A DNA stretch of 34,930 bases, from positions 1 through 34,930 of the forward strand of contig CAAGHX010000059.1 of NCBI GenBank assembly GCA_900769745.1. The letters are read 5' to 3'. The notes under the pieces are model-generated. The model was given only the letters and a program-made list of their open reading frames with translations. It ran no database searches and was not told the origin of the DNA. Position numbers and translations under genes: made by a program. Below are positions 8,865 to 16,719 of this stretch, in pieces. The stretch's first letter is position 1. Each line of letters begins with the position of its first letter. The stretch comes from an uncultured Alistipes sp. (lineage in GTDB: Bacteria; Bacteroidota; Bacteroidia; Bacteroidales; Rikenellaceae).

Positions 8865-10040
8865 TTAGTTAGTCTTGAAAGTAGGCTCAACGATGTTAAC
8901 AACCCACTTAGCAACTGTAACCTCTACCTCTACGCAAATACCATCATCGTAGTTATCAAGGTTCTTCTCCTGGAAATCCAAGTCAAGACGATAGATATTA
9001 CCAGCCTCAAATGTGCTAACTGCACCGTTCTCACCTGTAAGACCAACAACTGTCAAAGTAGTATTCTTAGTTGCATTTGAATAGTCATATGCCATAGTTG
9101 CAACGCTCAAAGTCAAAGGATTTTTTGCAGAGAAAGCATCCTGCTGTGCAATATTCCAAGCCAAGTTCTTAGCACCTGTTGCATCAAATGCATACTTACG
9201 AGTAGCAGTATAATTAGCACGTACTGGATCCTCTGCTACTGTAGGATCATACATACCCTTCAAAATTGTGTTCGCTGCAAAGTTATAAGTATACTTGTTA
9301 GCACCGAATTTAATATTCTGCAATGTCACCTCATCGTAACCCTTATCAGCTGCTGGATCAACTGTTGTGCCAGTTGCCATAGCATATGTAGCCTCACCAA
9401 GGTCAGTACACTCAACATAAGTAATCTCAACGCGAGCAAACAAAGGAGCAAGGTCTACCTCTGCAGTATACAAATTGTATACGTGGCCATCCTCACCTGT
9501 ACATGTGTCATTCTTAGTCAAAAGGCTTGAGCCATAAAGTGTAATCTGATCCAACTCAACCTCTGCGTTCTCTGCCTCATTAGCAGCCTCGTTGCGAACA
9601 GTCTCCAAGTTATCACCAACGATATCGTGAGGCTGCATATCACCATAACGAACAACTGCAATCTGAGTAGCAGCCTCAGTAATGTTATGGAAAGTAAGAG
9701 TGTACTCCTCTGCATTATTTACACCCTCAGGAATAGATGAATCTGCAGCAGACTTAATCTCCACGATCTCGCCATTGTCATTAGCAAACAAGAAAGTCAT
9801 GTCATCCAACTCTGCACTTACAACAGCTGTACCAGCGGTCAAAAGCTGACCCTCGCTACCAACAGCCTCAACATCATCAGCATCAGTGGCCTCTACAAGT
9901 GTAGCTGCACGTGAAGAAACTGCATTGGCGATAGAAATAGAAACACTCTTCTTAGAAGATGTCAAGATTGTGTCATCTTTCTCATTGCTACAGCTAACGA
10001 GAGCTGCAACTGCCATCAAAGAAACGAATAACTTTTTCAT
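8865..10040 (-). CDS. Major fimbrillin (FimA/Mfa1-like shaft subunit)
   Basis: A 391-residue lipoprotein precursor with a lipobox ending at Cys17 (ALVSC) followed by SNEKDD, an acidic surface-export signal. Ser-Ser-Arg at residues 42-44 sits almost exactly where the Arg-specific protease cuts P. gingivalis FimA (Arg46 region). The sandwich core includes APLFARVEITYVE and GNIYRLDLDF. The protein ends VEVEVTVAKWVVNIVEPTF, the typical closing strand of major type V fimbrillins that takes part in strand exchange. The length is normal for a shaft subunit. It is the third gene of the locus and is followed by a strong terminator, which fits a transcript made in excess. The 68 bases before it hold a TATAC-AA-GTATA element at 10081-10094. 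The family is clear; whether it is nearer FimA or Mfa1 is not decided. Confidence 0.88.
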   Translation of the reverse strand: MKKLFVSLMAVAALVSCSNEKDDTILTSSKKSVSISIANAVSSRAATLVEATDADDVEAVGSEGQLLTAGTAVVSAELDDMTFLFANDNGEIVEIKSAADSSIPEGVNNAEEYTLTFHNITEAATQIAVVRYGDMQPHDIVGDNLETVRNEAANEAENAEVELDQITLYGSSLLTKNDTCTGEDGHVYNLYTAEVDLAPLFARVEITYVECTDLGEATYAMATGTTVDPAADKGYDEVTLQNIKFGANKYTYNFAANTILKGMYDPTVAEDPVRANYTATRKYAFDATGAKNLAWNIAQQDAFSAKNPLTLSVATMAYDYSNATKNTTLTVVGLTGENGAVSTFEAGNIYRLDLDFQEKNLDNYDDGICVEVEVTVAKWVVNIVEPTFKTN

Positions 10041-10080
10041 AATAATAGAAGTTTAAGATGTTAAAAAAATTGTTTGTTAA

Positions 10081-10094
10081 TTATACTTGTATAA
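10081..10094 (-). promoter_or_regulatory. Symmetric element before the major fimbrillin gene
   Basis: TTATACTTGTATAA is a palindrome except for its two central bases. It lies about 41-54 bases upstream of the fimbrillin ATG. A related copy precedes the anchor gene at 8748-8759. No clear TAnnTTTG site is visible here, so the element may replace or control an internal promoter. Confidence 0.4.
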
Positions 10095-10108
10095 ATTATT
10101 TGTTTGCA

Positions 10109-11569
10109 TTATTCTAGGCTCTTAGCCAACTCTGAGATGTTGTGCTTAGCCTCTGCAGATCCCTTGTCGGCAGCCTTCTGCCAGCAGTCGCGAGCCTTAT
10201 CGTTGTTACCCATCTTAGCATATGCGTAACCGGTTGTGAGCAGAACGTTCTTGTCGTTTTGGTCGGCCTTGCTCAGGATAGCCAATGCTGCGTTAGAGTC
10301 GCCCTTTCCGATCATCACAGCTGCGGCATTTACGGCAGCTGCTGTTTGAGTAGGATAAGTTTTAGCCGCAACCTCCATCACGTGGTTATACTCCGCCGCC
10401 CCCTTCTGGTAGCTACCTGCGACCTTGTACATTTCGCTGAGCGATAGTTTACGAGGGTCGGTATCGATAAGAGCGCGAGCCTCTTCGATGTTGAAGTTAC
10501 GCACGTTGTAAACGATTCGGTAGTCGTTACGACGGAGTTTAGGATACATCTCGTTCATCAAACGCTGGTAGATAGTCTCAGGAACGAGCTCAGAGAGCAT
10601 TTTATCTTTCTGGTCGAGCGAGAGGTCTGTTCGGTCGATGATATCGAGAACCTTCTTCTGGTCGAGCAGGCGAGGAGTTGCAACCACCGCCTCGCGCAAG
10701 CCTTTCCAGTCCTCACCACGTCCTATAGCCTCGATACGAGAGCGCTCGATACCTGTTTTAGCCGATACGTAGTCAGAGAGCGAGTTAGCACGGTTCTGCG
10801 AGAGTCGCTGGTTGTGCGCCTGTGTAGCCTCGGGAGAAGCCCAACCCTCGATAGTAATAGAGGTGATAGTCAAATCCTCGTCCTGCTTAACCTTGTCGAT
10901 AGAGCTGAGGATAGAGGCAAGCTCGGTGGCATTGTTCTTATACTGCTCGAGAATCTCGTATTTGTCGACCTTGAAGTTGATGTAAGCTGAGTGCGACTCG
11001 TCGCGTACCTTAACTGGCTCGGGCTCGGGCTCCAATAAAGCCAACACGTACTGTGGCTTATAAGCCTCGTGGAGCACGCGCTGCAGAGGATTCTCGCCCA
11101 AGGCAACCAAATCGGTACAACCCTTGCTGCACTCCTTGATAGATACGTTAGCGCTCTTCATCCAAGGCTCGAAAGCGAGCTCTGTAGAGTAGGCAACCGA
11201 CTGCTTCTTGCCAGCCTTACGCTCGGCACGCTTAGCCTCGCGGTCAGCGTAGAGAGGGTTAGCAGTGATAGTCTGCTCGCCATTACGACGCCAGTAGATC
11301 CAAGCGCGACGGCCCATAACCTCGATAGCAGGCATCTCAACAGCCTTATTGTCCTTAGAGATAACAGGAGTGAGGATAACAGTCTCGTCGGCACCAACGC
11401 TAAGGTTGCTGATATCGACATTCATCTGAACCTTTACACGGCCGTTGTCGCGAGCGACGCTGAGGTTCTTAACCTCGGCCTGGCCCTCCATGATCTGCTG
11501 TGCAGAGGCGTTTACGCCGAAAGCCACAGCCGCTACAACACATATAATATTAAGAATTGTTCTTTTCAT
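10109..11569 (-). CDS. DUF3868/OmpA-family outer-membrane protein with TPR-like C-terminus, fimbria-associated
   Basis: A 486-residue protein from ATG 11569 (a GTG at 11578 adds three residues). The signal peptide ends around ASAQ. Residues ~25-190 form the beta-rich DUF3868-type region, including RRAWIYWRR. Residues ~195-320 resemble an OmpA-like peptidoglycan-binding domain, with SHSAYINFKVDKYEI, then ITIEGWASPEA and NQRLSQNRANSL, the usual helix after the strand. The last ~100 residues are helical with TPR-like repeats (GKGDSNAALAILSKA, KMGNNDKARDCWQKAA). DUF3868 and DUF3575 proteins are known companions placed upstream of Bacteroidetes fimbrial operons and are thought to help assemble or stabilise fimbriae at the outer membrane. 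It starts 14 bases after the DUF3575 stop. A direct role in assembly is inferred from this conserved order. Confidence 0.82.
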   Translation of the reverse strand: MKRTILNIICVVAAVAFGVNASAQQIMEGQAEVKNLSVARDNGRVKVQMNVDISNLSVGADETVILTPVISKDNKAVEMPAIEVMGRRAWIYWRRNGEQTITANPLYADREAKRAERKAGKKQSVAYSTELAFEPWMKSANVSIKECSKGCTDLVALGENPLQRVLHEAYKPQYVLALLEPEPEPVKVRDESHSAYINFKVDKYEILEQYKNNATELASILSSIDKVKQDEDLTITSITIEGWASPEATQAHNQRLSQNRANSLSDYVSAKTGIERSRIEAIGRGEDWKGLREAVVATPRLLDQKKVLDIIDRTDLSLDQKDKMLSELVPETIYQRLMNEMYPKLRRNDYRIVYNVRNFNIEEARALIDTDPRKLSLSEMYKVAGSYQKGAAEYNHVMEVAAKTYPTQTAAAVNAAAVMIGKGDSNAALAILSKADQNDKNVLLTTGYAYAKMGNNDKARDCWQKAADKGSAEAKHNISELAKSLE

Positions 11570-11583
11570 AACGCTCACAAGAT

Positions 11584-12168
11584 TTAGAAGAGATATACAA
11601 GATTGATGGCAGCCTTAGTAGGGCCAATGTAGTGATGATCGCCATTACCAATCTTCTCGCCACACTTAGGACAGAAGTACTTGTCGAAATTAGTGTAGGC
11701 ATAACCTACTCCAATTTCGGCCTCTAAGTTCCAATGCTTACCGAGCATCCAGGCATAACCGTAGCCAATACCTGCACCGGCAAACCAACCTTCGTAACGA
11801 TGATCTTTGAGCTGTGAGAAAGGAGTTCCCAGGAAATCGGGGATAAAGCCTACGTTACCTACATTATACTGACCACCCCACAAGTGTCCAGCAAAGAAAT
11901 GGCCACCAAACTTGCGGCAAGTCCAGTAACGTACCTCAGGCTGTACAAACCAATGCTTCCACTTCTTATTGTTTGAGAACTGGAATGGGTTCCAGTTACC
12001 AGACATATCGAATGTCCACTTCTCGGCAATAGCAGTCTCAACACCAAGATTGATAGAAGTGGTGGCATCGTAAAGCAAGTTGGACTTCACTGCCCAATTT
12101 TGAGCGTCCGCATTCTGAACAGCGCCCAAGGCCAACACGCCTAAAAGAATAAAAAAGAATTTTTTCAT
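11584..12168 (-). CDS. DUF3575 outer-membrane beta-barrel protein, fimbria-associated
   Basis: A 194-residue secreted protein with the signal peptide ending ...NADAQ. It opens with NWAVKSNLLYDATTSINLG and continues with alternating amphipathic strands (PEVRYWTCRKFGGHFFAGH, GAGIGYGYAW, EAEIGVGYAYT) and an aromatic C-terminus (NLVYLF). This is the pattern of the DUF3575 family, a small outer-membrane beta-barrel usually found first in fimbrial operons beside DUF3868 proteins. A CPKC pair near residue 168 could form a disulfide in a loop. It is the first gene of the locus, so the promoter at 12443-12473 and the ~270-base leader act on it. Its molecular job is unknown. Confidence 0.8.
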   Translation of the reverse strand: MKKFFFILLGVLALGAVQNADAQNWAVKSNLLYDATTSINLGVETAIAEKWTFDMSGNWNPFQFSNNKKWKHWFVQPEVRYWTCRKFGGHFFAGHLWGGQYNVGNVGFIPDFLGTPFSQLKDHRYEGWFAGAGIGYGYAWMLGKHWNLEAEIGVGYAYTNFDKYFCPKCGEKIGNGDHHYIGPTKAAINLVYLF

Positions 12169-12189
12169 CGCTTAAAATGGTTTCCCTCA

Positions 12190-12278
12190 TTTAGGATTCG
12201 CCTAAACACCATTATATATTATAAGCGACGAGCCGACGAACCATGGAGCTTGTAAATTAATTATTTAAATTAATTACA
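12190..12278 (-). other. Structured 5' leader of the fimbrial operon
   Basis: If transcription starts near 12437, the leader is about 270 bases long. It contains a hairpin TTTAGG-attcg-CCTAAA (12190-12206), ending 22 bases before the ATG. It also has a larger AT-only inverted repeat at 12251-12278, where TGTAA/TTACA and TTAATT/AATTAA pair around an ATTTA loop with one bulged A. No known riboswitch is recognised. Confidence 0.45.
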
Positions 12279-12442
12279 AACACCATAATTTTTGACTTAT
12301 GGAGCCGATCAACAATTGCGAAGTAGCCACTTTTCCCTCTGATAAATCACAAGGTCCCAAAAACCACTTTCGACTATAGCTAATAAGCCCTGTCGTTAAT
12401 AAAAAATGATTGTTTTAAACAAATCCCTAATTCAATCGTACA

Positions 12443-12473
12443 CAAAGGTAATACTTTTTTTTAACAAAACAAG
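12443..12473 (-). promoter_or_regulatory. Probable Bacteroidetes-type promoter of the fimbrial operon
   Basis: On the minus strand TACCTTTG (12443-12450) matches the -7 box TAnnTTTG. CTTG at 12470-12473 lies 19 bases upstream, a 3-of-4 match to the -33 TTTG. A T-rich spacer separates them. Confidence 0.55.
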
Positions 12474-12514
12474 TGTTCGCACAATTTTTTTCGCATTTTT
12501 TTACTTTGCGATTA

Positions 12515-12525
12515 CCCCCCCCCCC
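12515..12525. repeat. Homopolymeric tract of eleven C
   Basis: An uninterrupted run of 11 C lies about 45 bases upstream of the putative -33 box of the fimbrial promoter. G/C runs of this length are prone to slippage during replication. No coding region crosses it. Confidence 0.9.
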
Positions 12526-12573
12526 TATATTATTGACTATCTGAGAGTTAAGTCCACATAGGGGTATCACCAT

Positions 12574-12867
12574 TGCATAGAATATGCATAGTTTTCCACT
12601 CCAATAATCTACTATTTTTCCAATTAAATATGCACATTATGCATATTAGCAAAATTGACCCATAAAAGGGTGTGCAAATTACAAACTCGTTAATTTTCAT
12701 GCGATTTAGTTACAAACTATAAGGAGTGAATTAAAAACATTCTGAATAGAATTTGAAATTAATTGGTAATTATGCATTCAAAATTGCAGTAAATTCTATT
12801 TTTTATGCGAAAAATAATATAATTAATTCGAGAATAAATATGTTGCATATATGCTTTGCATATGCAA
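12574..12867. promoter_or_regulatory. Cluster of TGCATA/TATGCA inverted repeats in the intergenic region
   Basis: The gap 12169-12992 has no gene. In it TGCATA-GAA-TATGCA (12574?-12588), ATATGCA-CATTA-TGCATAT (12628-12646), TATGCAT (12771-12777) and TTGCATAT-N9-ATATGCAA (12843-12867) share one core with different spacers. They could be sites of a dimeric regulator for the fimbrial promoter on their left. No gene starts to their right, because the uxu operon ends there. AT-richness makes some matches expected by chance. Confidence 0.45.
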
Positions 12868-12992
12868 TTTTTGCGGGATTTTTTTGCTGTTGACTGAAAA
12901 ATATTTGCGTTTCGTGATAAAATTCGGGTGTTTTTGAGCATAATCGACCCGCAAAACATAGTAATCAGAGAAATTAAACGGAAATAAGAAAT

Positions 12993-13033
12993 AAAAAAGT
13001 CGAGAAATAGGGCTAAAACCCTAATTCTCGACT
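12993..13033 (-). terminator. Terminator of the mannonate operon
   Basis: AGTCGAGAA (12998-13006) pairs with TTCTCGACT (13025-13033), extended inward by TAGGG/CCCTA around a 6-base loop. The A run at 12993-12998 gives a T run on the minus strand. It ends 25 bases after the uxuA stop. Confidence 0.88.
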
Positions 13034-13058
13034 AAAATATGGAATAATAATCTGTAAC

Positions 13059-14231
13059 CTATCGCTCCATCGACATTGCAATTCCCAATTCTAAGCCACG
13101 AAGCTCGGCGAGGCCTCGCATGCGACCATAACAAGAGTAGCCAGGATTGGACTTGCGACCCAAATCGTCACACATCTGGTGGCCATGGTCGGGACGCATA
13201 GGCAGACGTACCTGACGACGCTGCTGCAATTCGAGCAGTGCCTTCATCACCTCATACATCGGAACATCGCCCTCGAGGTGGTTATCCTCCTGGAAATTAC
13301 CCTCCTCATCACGACGTGTAGAGCGCAGATGGACAAAACCCACTCTATCGCCAAACTCGCGCATCATCTGAGGCAAATCATTATCGGCCCTAACGCCAAA
13401 AGAGCCCGTACACAAGCAGAGTCCATTCGACGGATTTGGCACAGCCTCAATCAGGCGGCGGAAATCTTCGGCTGTTGACATAATGCGGGGCAGACCAAGA
13501 ATGGGATATGGCGGATCGTCGGGATGGATAACCATCTCGGAGCCGCACTCGTCGGCCACAGGGCAGACCTCGTTCAAGAAATAGATAAGATTTACACGCA
13601 ACTGCTCCTCGCCGATATCCTTATAGCGGTCGAGAGCCTCGCGGAACTGCTCTACGGTAAAACTCTCCTCGGAGCCAGGCAGACCAGCAATCATATTACG
13701 GGTAAGGCGCAGGCGCTCCTCATCGCTCATCTGCTCATAGCGAGCCTTGGCACGCTGCTTCTCCTCGTCGCTATACTCCGCCCAGGCACCCTCGCGCTGC
13801 AAGATAAAGAGGTCGAAGGCCACAAAAGCTGCACGCTCAAAGCGCAGAGCAAGCGAGCCATCCTCCACCTCATAGGCCAAATCGGTGCGAGTCCAGTCGA
13901 GCACAGGCATAAAATTATAGGTGATGCAGTGGATACCACACGCCGCAAGGTTGCGAATCGACTCCTTATAGTTGTCGATGTATCGCTGAAAATCGCCAGT
14001 CTGAGTCTTGATATGTTCGTGAATAGGGACGCTCTCCACCACGCTCCACACCAAGCCCGCCTCGGCTATCATCTGCTGGCGAGCCTTAATCTCCTCGAGG
14101 GTCCACACCTCGCCATTTGGGATGTGGTGCAGGGCGTGAACAATATCGGTCGCTCCCGCCTGACGAATATTTGCAAGCGTCACTGGGTCGTTAGGCCCAT
14201 ACCAACGCCAAGATTGTCTACAAAGATACAT
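13059..14231 (-). CDS. uxuA: D-mannonate dehydratase
   Basis: Converts D-mannonate to 2-keto-3-deoxygluconate in the cytoplasm, part of hexuronate breakdown. The 390-residue length is normal. The N-terminus WRWYGPNDPV and the following HHIPNGEVW are near-invariant in UxuA. Later family landmarks include ITYNFMPVLDWTRTDL, EMVIHPDDPP, CTGSFG, FVHLRS and RPDHGHQ. The His, Asp and Cys residues in these segments belong to the metal-dependent active site of this TIM-barrel enzyme. The ATG at 14231 puts WRWYGPND at the usual position. It is the second gene of a two-gene operon with the SDR oxidoreductase upstream (55-base AT-rich gap) and ends at a strong terminator. No hexuronate isomerase, KDG kinase or uptake gene lies in the window. 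Confidence 0.95.
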   Translation of the reverse strand: MYLCRQSWRWYGPNDPVTLANIRQAGATDIVHALHHIPNGEVWTLEEIKARQQMIAEAGLVWSVVESVPIHEHIKTQTGDFQRYIDNYKESIRNLAACGIHCITYNFMPVLDWTRTDLAYEVEDGSLALRFERAAFVAFDLFILQREGAWAEYSDEEKQRAKARYEQMSDEERLRLTRNMIAGLPGSEESFTVEQFREALDRYKDIGEEQLRVNLIYFLNEVCPVADECGSEMVIHPDDPPYPILGLPRIMSTAEDFRRLIEAVPNPSNGLCLCTGSFGVRADNDLPQMMREFGDRVGFVHLRSTRRDEEGNFQEDNHLEGDVPMYEVMKALLELQQRRQVRLPMRPDHGHQMCDDLGRKSNPGYSCYGRMRGLAELRGLELGIAMSMER

Positions 14232-14286
14232 ATACCTTTATATATAATATATAAACCCTTTTTTACTTATAAATAGCCCTTCGTCG

Positions 14287-15099
14287 CTAAATTGAGAAGG
14301 CGTCGAAACCACCATCGACAACGGTCAAAGTACCCGTTACGAACTTCGAAGCATCAGATGCCAGCCACTGCAACGTGCCGAGCAACTCCTCAGGCTCGCC
14401 AAAGCGCTTGTAAGGAGTGTGGGCGATGATTGTCTCAGCGCGAGGCGTGAGAGAGCCATCGGGATTGGTGAGCAGCGTGCGATTCTGATTTGTAAGCAAG
14501 AAGCCCGGAGCAACTGCATTTACACGCAGACCCTCGCCAAACTTGATTGCAAGCTCGCCACACATATATTTTGTCCAGTTAATCACAGCAGCCTTCGCAA
14601 CGCCATAACCCGCCACGCGAGTGAGTGGACGCAGCGCAGCCTCCGAGGCAATATTGATAATCGAACCCGACTTCTGCTCGGCCATAGCCTTCACAAATAC
14701 CATAGTTGGGAGAATAGTACCAAAGAGGTTAAGGTCAACGACTTGTCGCACAGCATCGACATCCAAATCGAAGATTGTCTTATCGGGTGGAACGGTCGCA
14801 GCTGCTTGGTTACCGCCAGCGCCGTTGATAAGCACATCGATACGACCATAGGCCGCCATAATCTGCTCGTAGCACTGCTCGAGCATAGTTTTATTGAGCA
14901 CGTCGCACTCCAAGAACATAGCCTCGCCACCCTGCTCACGAGCCGCCTTCTCCAGACGCTCGCCAGCCTCGCGGTTGCGACCAATAATAACAACTTTAGC
15001 ACCCTGCTCGGCAAAATGCTCGACCATCGACGAGCCAAGAATGCCCGTCGCTCCGGTGATTACTATCACACGGCCTTCGACACTAAATAGATTCTTCAT
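14287..15099 (-). CDS. SDR-family D-mannonate oxidoreductase (fructuronate reductase)
   Basis: A 270-residue short-chain dehydrogenase with the nucleotide-binding TGATGILG at residues 15-22, NGAGG at 92-96, and the Ser152, Tyr165, Lys169 catalytic set (YGVAK). It ends TGTLTVVDGGFDAFSI, as in classical SDRs. In Bacteroidetes and Firmicutes an SDR of this type replaces the larger UxuB and reduces D-fructuronate to D-mannonate using NAD(P)H. Placement directly before uxuA supports that substrate. The other common call is a generic gluconate 5-dehydrogenase-like SDR, which the sequence alone cannot exclude. Transcription probably starts at the promoter around 15162-15193, with a 6-bp inverted repeat at the transcript start. 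No gene symbol is given because the SDR type is not homologous to E. coli uxuB. Confidence 0.85.
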   Translation of the reverse strand: MKNLFSVEGRVIVITGATGILGSSMVEHFAEQGAKVVIIGRNREAGERLEKAAREQGGEAMFLECDVLNKTMLEQCYEQIMAAYGRIDVLINGAGGNQAAATVPPDKTIFDLDVDAVRQVVDLNLFGTILPTMVFVKAMAEQKSGSIINIASEAALRPLTRVAGYGVAKAAVINWTKYMCGELAIKFGEGLRVNAVAPGFLLTNQNRTLLTNPDGSLTPRAETIIAHTPYKRFGEPEELLGTLQWLASDASKFVTGTLTVVDGGFDAFSI

Positions 15100-15138
15100 C
15101 GTTATATAGTTTTAAGTTTCATTCACTTGCGCACACGC

Positions 15139-15153
15139 TCCACCAAAGGTGGA
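15139..15153. promoter_or_regulatory. Inverted repeat at the predicted start of the uxu transcript
   Basis: TCCACC-AAA-GGTGGA is a 6-bp inverted repeat with a 3-base spacer, just downstream of the -7 box at 15162-15169. It could be an operator or a 5' mRNA hairpin. Confidence 0.5.
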
Positions 15154-15161
15154 TTTATACA

Positions 15162-15193
15162 CAAATATACTCATTTCGCAACAATTTTGCAAG
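15162..15193 (-). promoter_or_regulatory. Probable promoter of the mannonate operon
   Basis: The minus strand has TATATTTG (15162-15169), an exact TAnnTTTG -7 box. CTTG at 15190-15193 lies 20 bases upstream as a near-match to the -33 TTTG. The predicted leader is about 55 bases. Confidence 0.6.
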
Positions 15194-15319
15194 CCGAGGC
15201 GGGCAATTTAGGCCTAAATCACAAAGGCCCCAACACACGCTATCAGACTGAAAAAGAACCAACTCCGAGTTGCCGAATGTGAAAGAATCTACTACAAAAA
15301 AATATTTAACTGATTTAAT

Positions 15320-15350
15320 TTTGTCAATTAGGAATTAAATTGTAACTTTA
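15320..15350 (+). promoter_or_regulatory. Probable promoter of the oxidoreductase/DUF1080 operon
   Basis: TTTG at 15320-15323, a 19-base spacer, then TAACTTTA at 15343-15350, one base from TAnnTTTG. A start near 15357 gives a leader of about 57 bases. It is divergent from the uxu promoter in the same gap (15100-15413). Confidence 0.6.
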
Positions 15351-15413
15351 TACCGAATTTTGACGCATTATAAACCTGCGAAACTAACAAACCGTTAATA
15401 AATATTTAAGATT

Positions 15414-16694
15414 ATGGCAATCAACAGAAAAGATTTTCTCAAATCTCTGGGAGGACTTGCTGCGCTGACAATCATTCCGCGTAATGTCCTCGGTGGCCCA
15501 GGTCACGTTGCTCCCAACGATCAGCTGACTAAGGGTATTATTGGTATGGGTGGTATCGGTTATTCTGCCAACCACTTTTCAAGCAACGAGCAGTGCCGTT
15601 TGGTAGCAGTCAGCGATTGCGACGACAACCACTTGGAGCGTGCCGTTCGTTTGACAAAGGAGCGTTTGGGTGAGGATGTTAAGGGTTACCACTTGTATCG
15701 TGACCTTATCAACGACCCTAACGTTGACGTTGTTCACATCGCTACTCCTCCACACTGGCACGGTATCATGTCAGTAGAGGCTGCTAAGGCAGGTAAGGAT
15801 ATCTGGTGTGAGAAGCCTATGACTCGTACAATCGGCGAGGGTAAGCGCGTGATGGAGGCAGTTCGTCAGAACAACCGTATCTTCCGCTTGAACACTTGGT
15901 TCCGTTTCAAGGACACATTCTACGGCCTCGGTACAAAGGTTGAGCCTTTGAAGAAGTTGGTAGATAGCGGTCTTTTGGGTTGGCCTTTGAAGGTTACTAT
16001 CTCTGGTAACAACGGCTTCCCATGGAAGTTCTTCTGGGTAGGTAAGGAGAACCTCGTTGAGCAGCCTATCCCAAAGCACTTTGACTATGATTTGTGGTTG
16101 GGTCCTGCACCTTACAAGCCTTACAACGAGCACCGTACACACCAGACTTTCCGTGGTTACTGGGATTACGATGGTGGTGGTCTTGGCGATATGGGTCAGC
16201 ACTACATCGACCCTGTACAGTACATCTTGGGCAAGGATAACACTTCACCTGTAAAGGTAGAGGTTGATGCTCCTCAGCAGCACCCAGATGCAATCGGTAT
16301 CTGGCGTAAGATTGTTTACACTTACGAGGACGGTTGCCAGATTATTCTCGAGGGTGAGGGTTACGAGACTCCAAATGGCCCATTCATCGAGGGTCCAAAG
16401 GGTTGCGTATACAGAGGATTCCAGTGCACAATTCCTAACATTATGGATAAGTTGGCTGAGATGCCAGATCCAGAGCCACAGAACACAGACTTCATCAAGT
16501 GTGTTCACACTCGCGAGAAGTTCGCATTGAACGAGATCAACGGTTTCCGCTCTGCTACTATCGTAAATATGGGTATTTGCGCATTGCGTTTGAACCGCAC
16601 ATTGAACTTCGACCCTGTTAAGTTGCAGTTCATCGGCGACGACGCTGCTAATGCACTCATCGACCAGCCAATGCGTGGTCCTTGGAAAATGTAA
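15414..16694 (+). CDS. Exported Gfo/Idh/MocA-family oxidoreductase (possible glycoside 3-dehydrogenase)
   Basis: A 426-residue NAD(P)-dependent oxidoreductase of the Gfo/Idh/MocA superfamily. The N-terminus NRKDFLKSLGG followed by a hydrophobic stretch looks like a Tat export signal with RK in place of RR. The Rossmann motif is GMGGIG at 44-49, HIATPPHWH is near 108-116, and the family EKP motif is at 133-135. The C-terminal half has WDYDGGGLGDMGQHYID, a substrate-side motif of this family. Members of this type next to DUF1080 proteins are implicated in oxidising sugars or glycosides at C3. The downstream HEAT-DUF1080 gene, 25 bases away, shares its unusual codon use, so the two are probably one operon acting outside the cytoplasm. 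The substrate is not known. Confidence 0.85.
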   Translation: MAINRKDFLKSLGGLAALTIIPRNVLGGPGHVAPNDQLTKGIIGMGGIGYSANHFSSNEQCRLVAVSDCDDNHLERAVRLTKERLGEDVKGYHLYRDLINDPNVDVVHIATPPHWHGIMSVEAAKAGKDIWCEKPMTRTIGEGKRVMEAVRQNNRIFRLNTWFRFKDTFYGLGTKVEPLKKLVDSGLLGWPLKVTISGNNGFPWKFFWVGKENLVEQPIPKHFDYDLWLGPAPYKPYNEHRTHQTFRGYWDYDGGGLGDMGQHYIDPVQYILGKDNTSPVKVEVDAPQQHPDAIGIWRKIVYTYEDGCQIILEGEGYETPNGPFIEGPKGCVYRGFQCTIPNIMDKLAEMPDPEPQNTDFIKCVHTREKFALNEINGFRSATIVNMGICALRLNRTLNFDPVKLQFIGDDAANALIDQPMRGPWKM

Positions 16695-16719
16695 TTAACC
16701 ACAAAACTTAGAGACAATA

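Noticed and set aside
12759..12959. Small minus-strand open frame (66 codons) in the fimbrial/uxu gap
   Set aside because: AT-rich, many rare codons, no start context and no family resemblance; the gap is better explained by inverted repeats.
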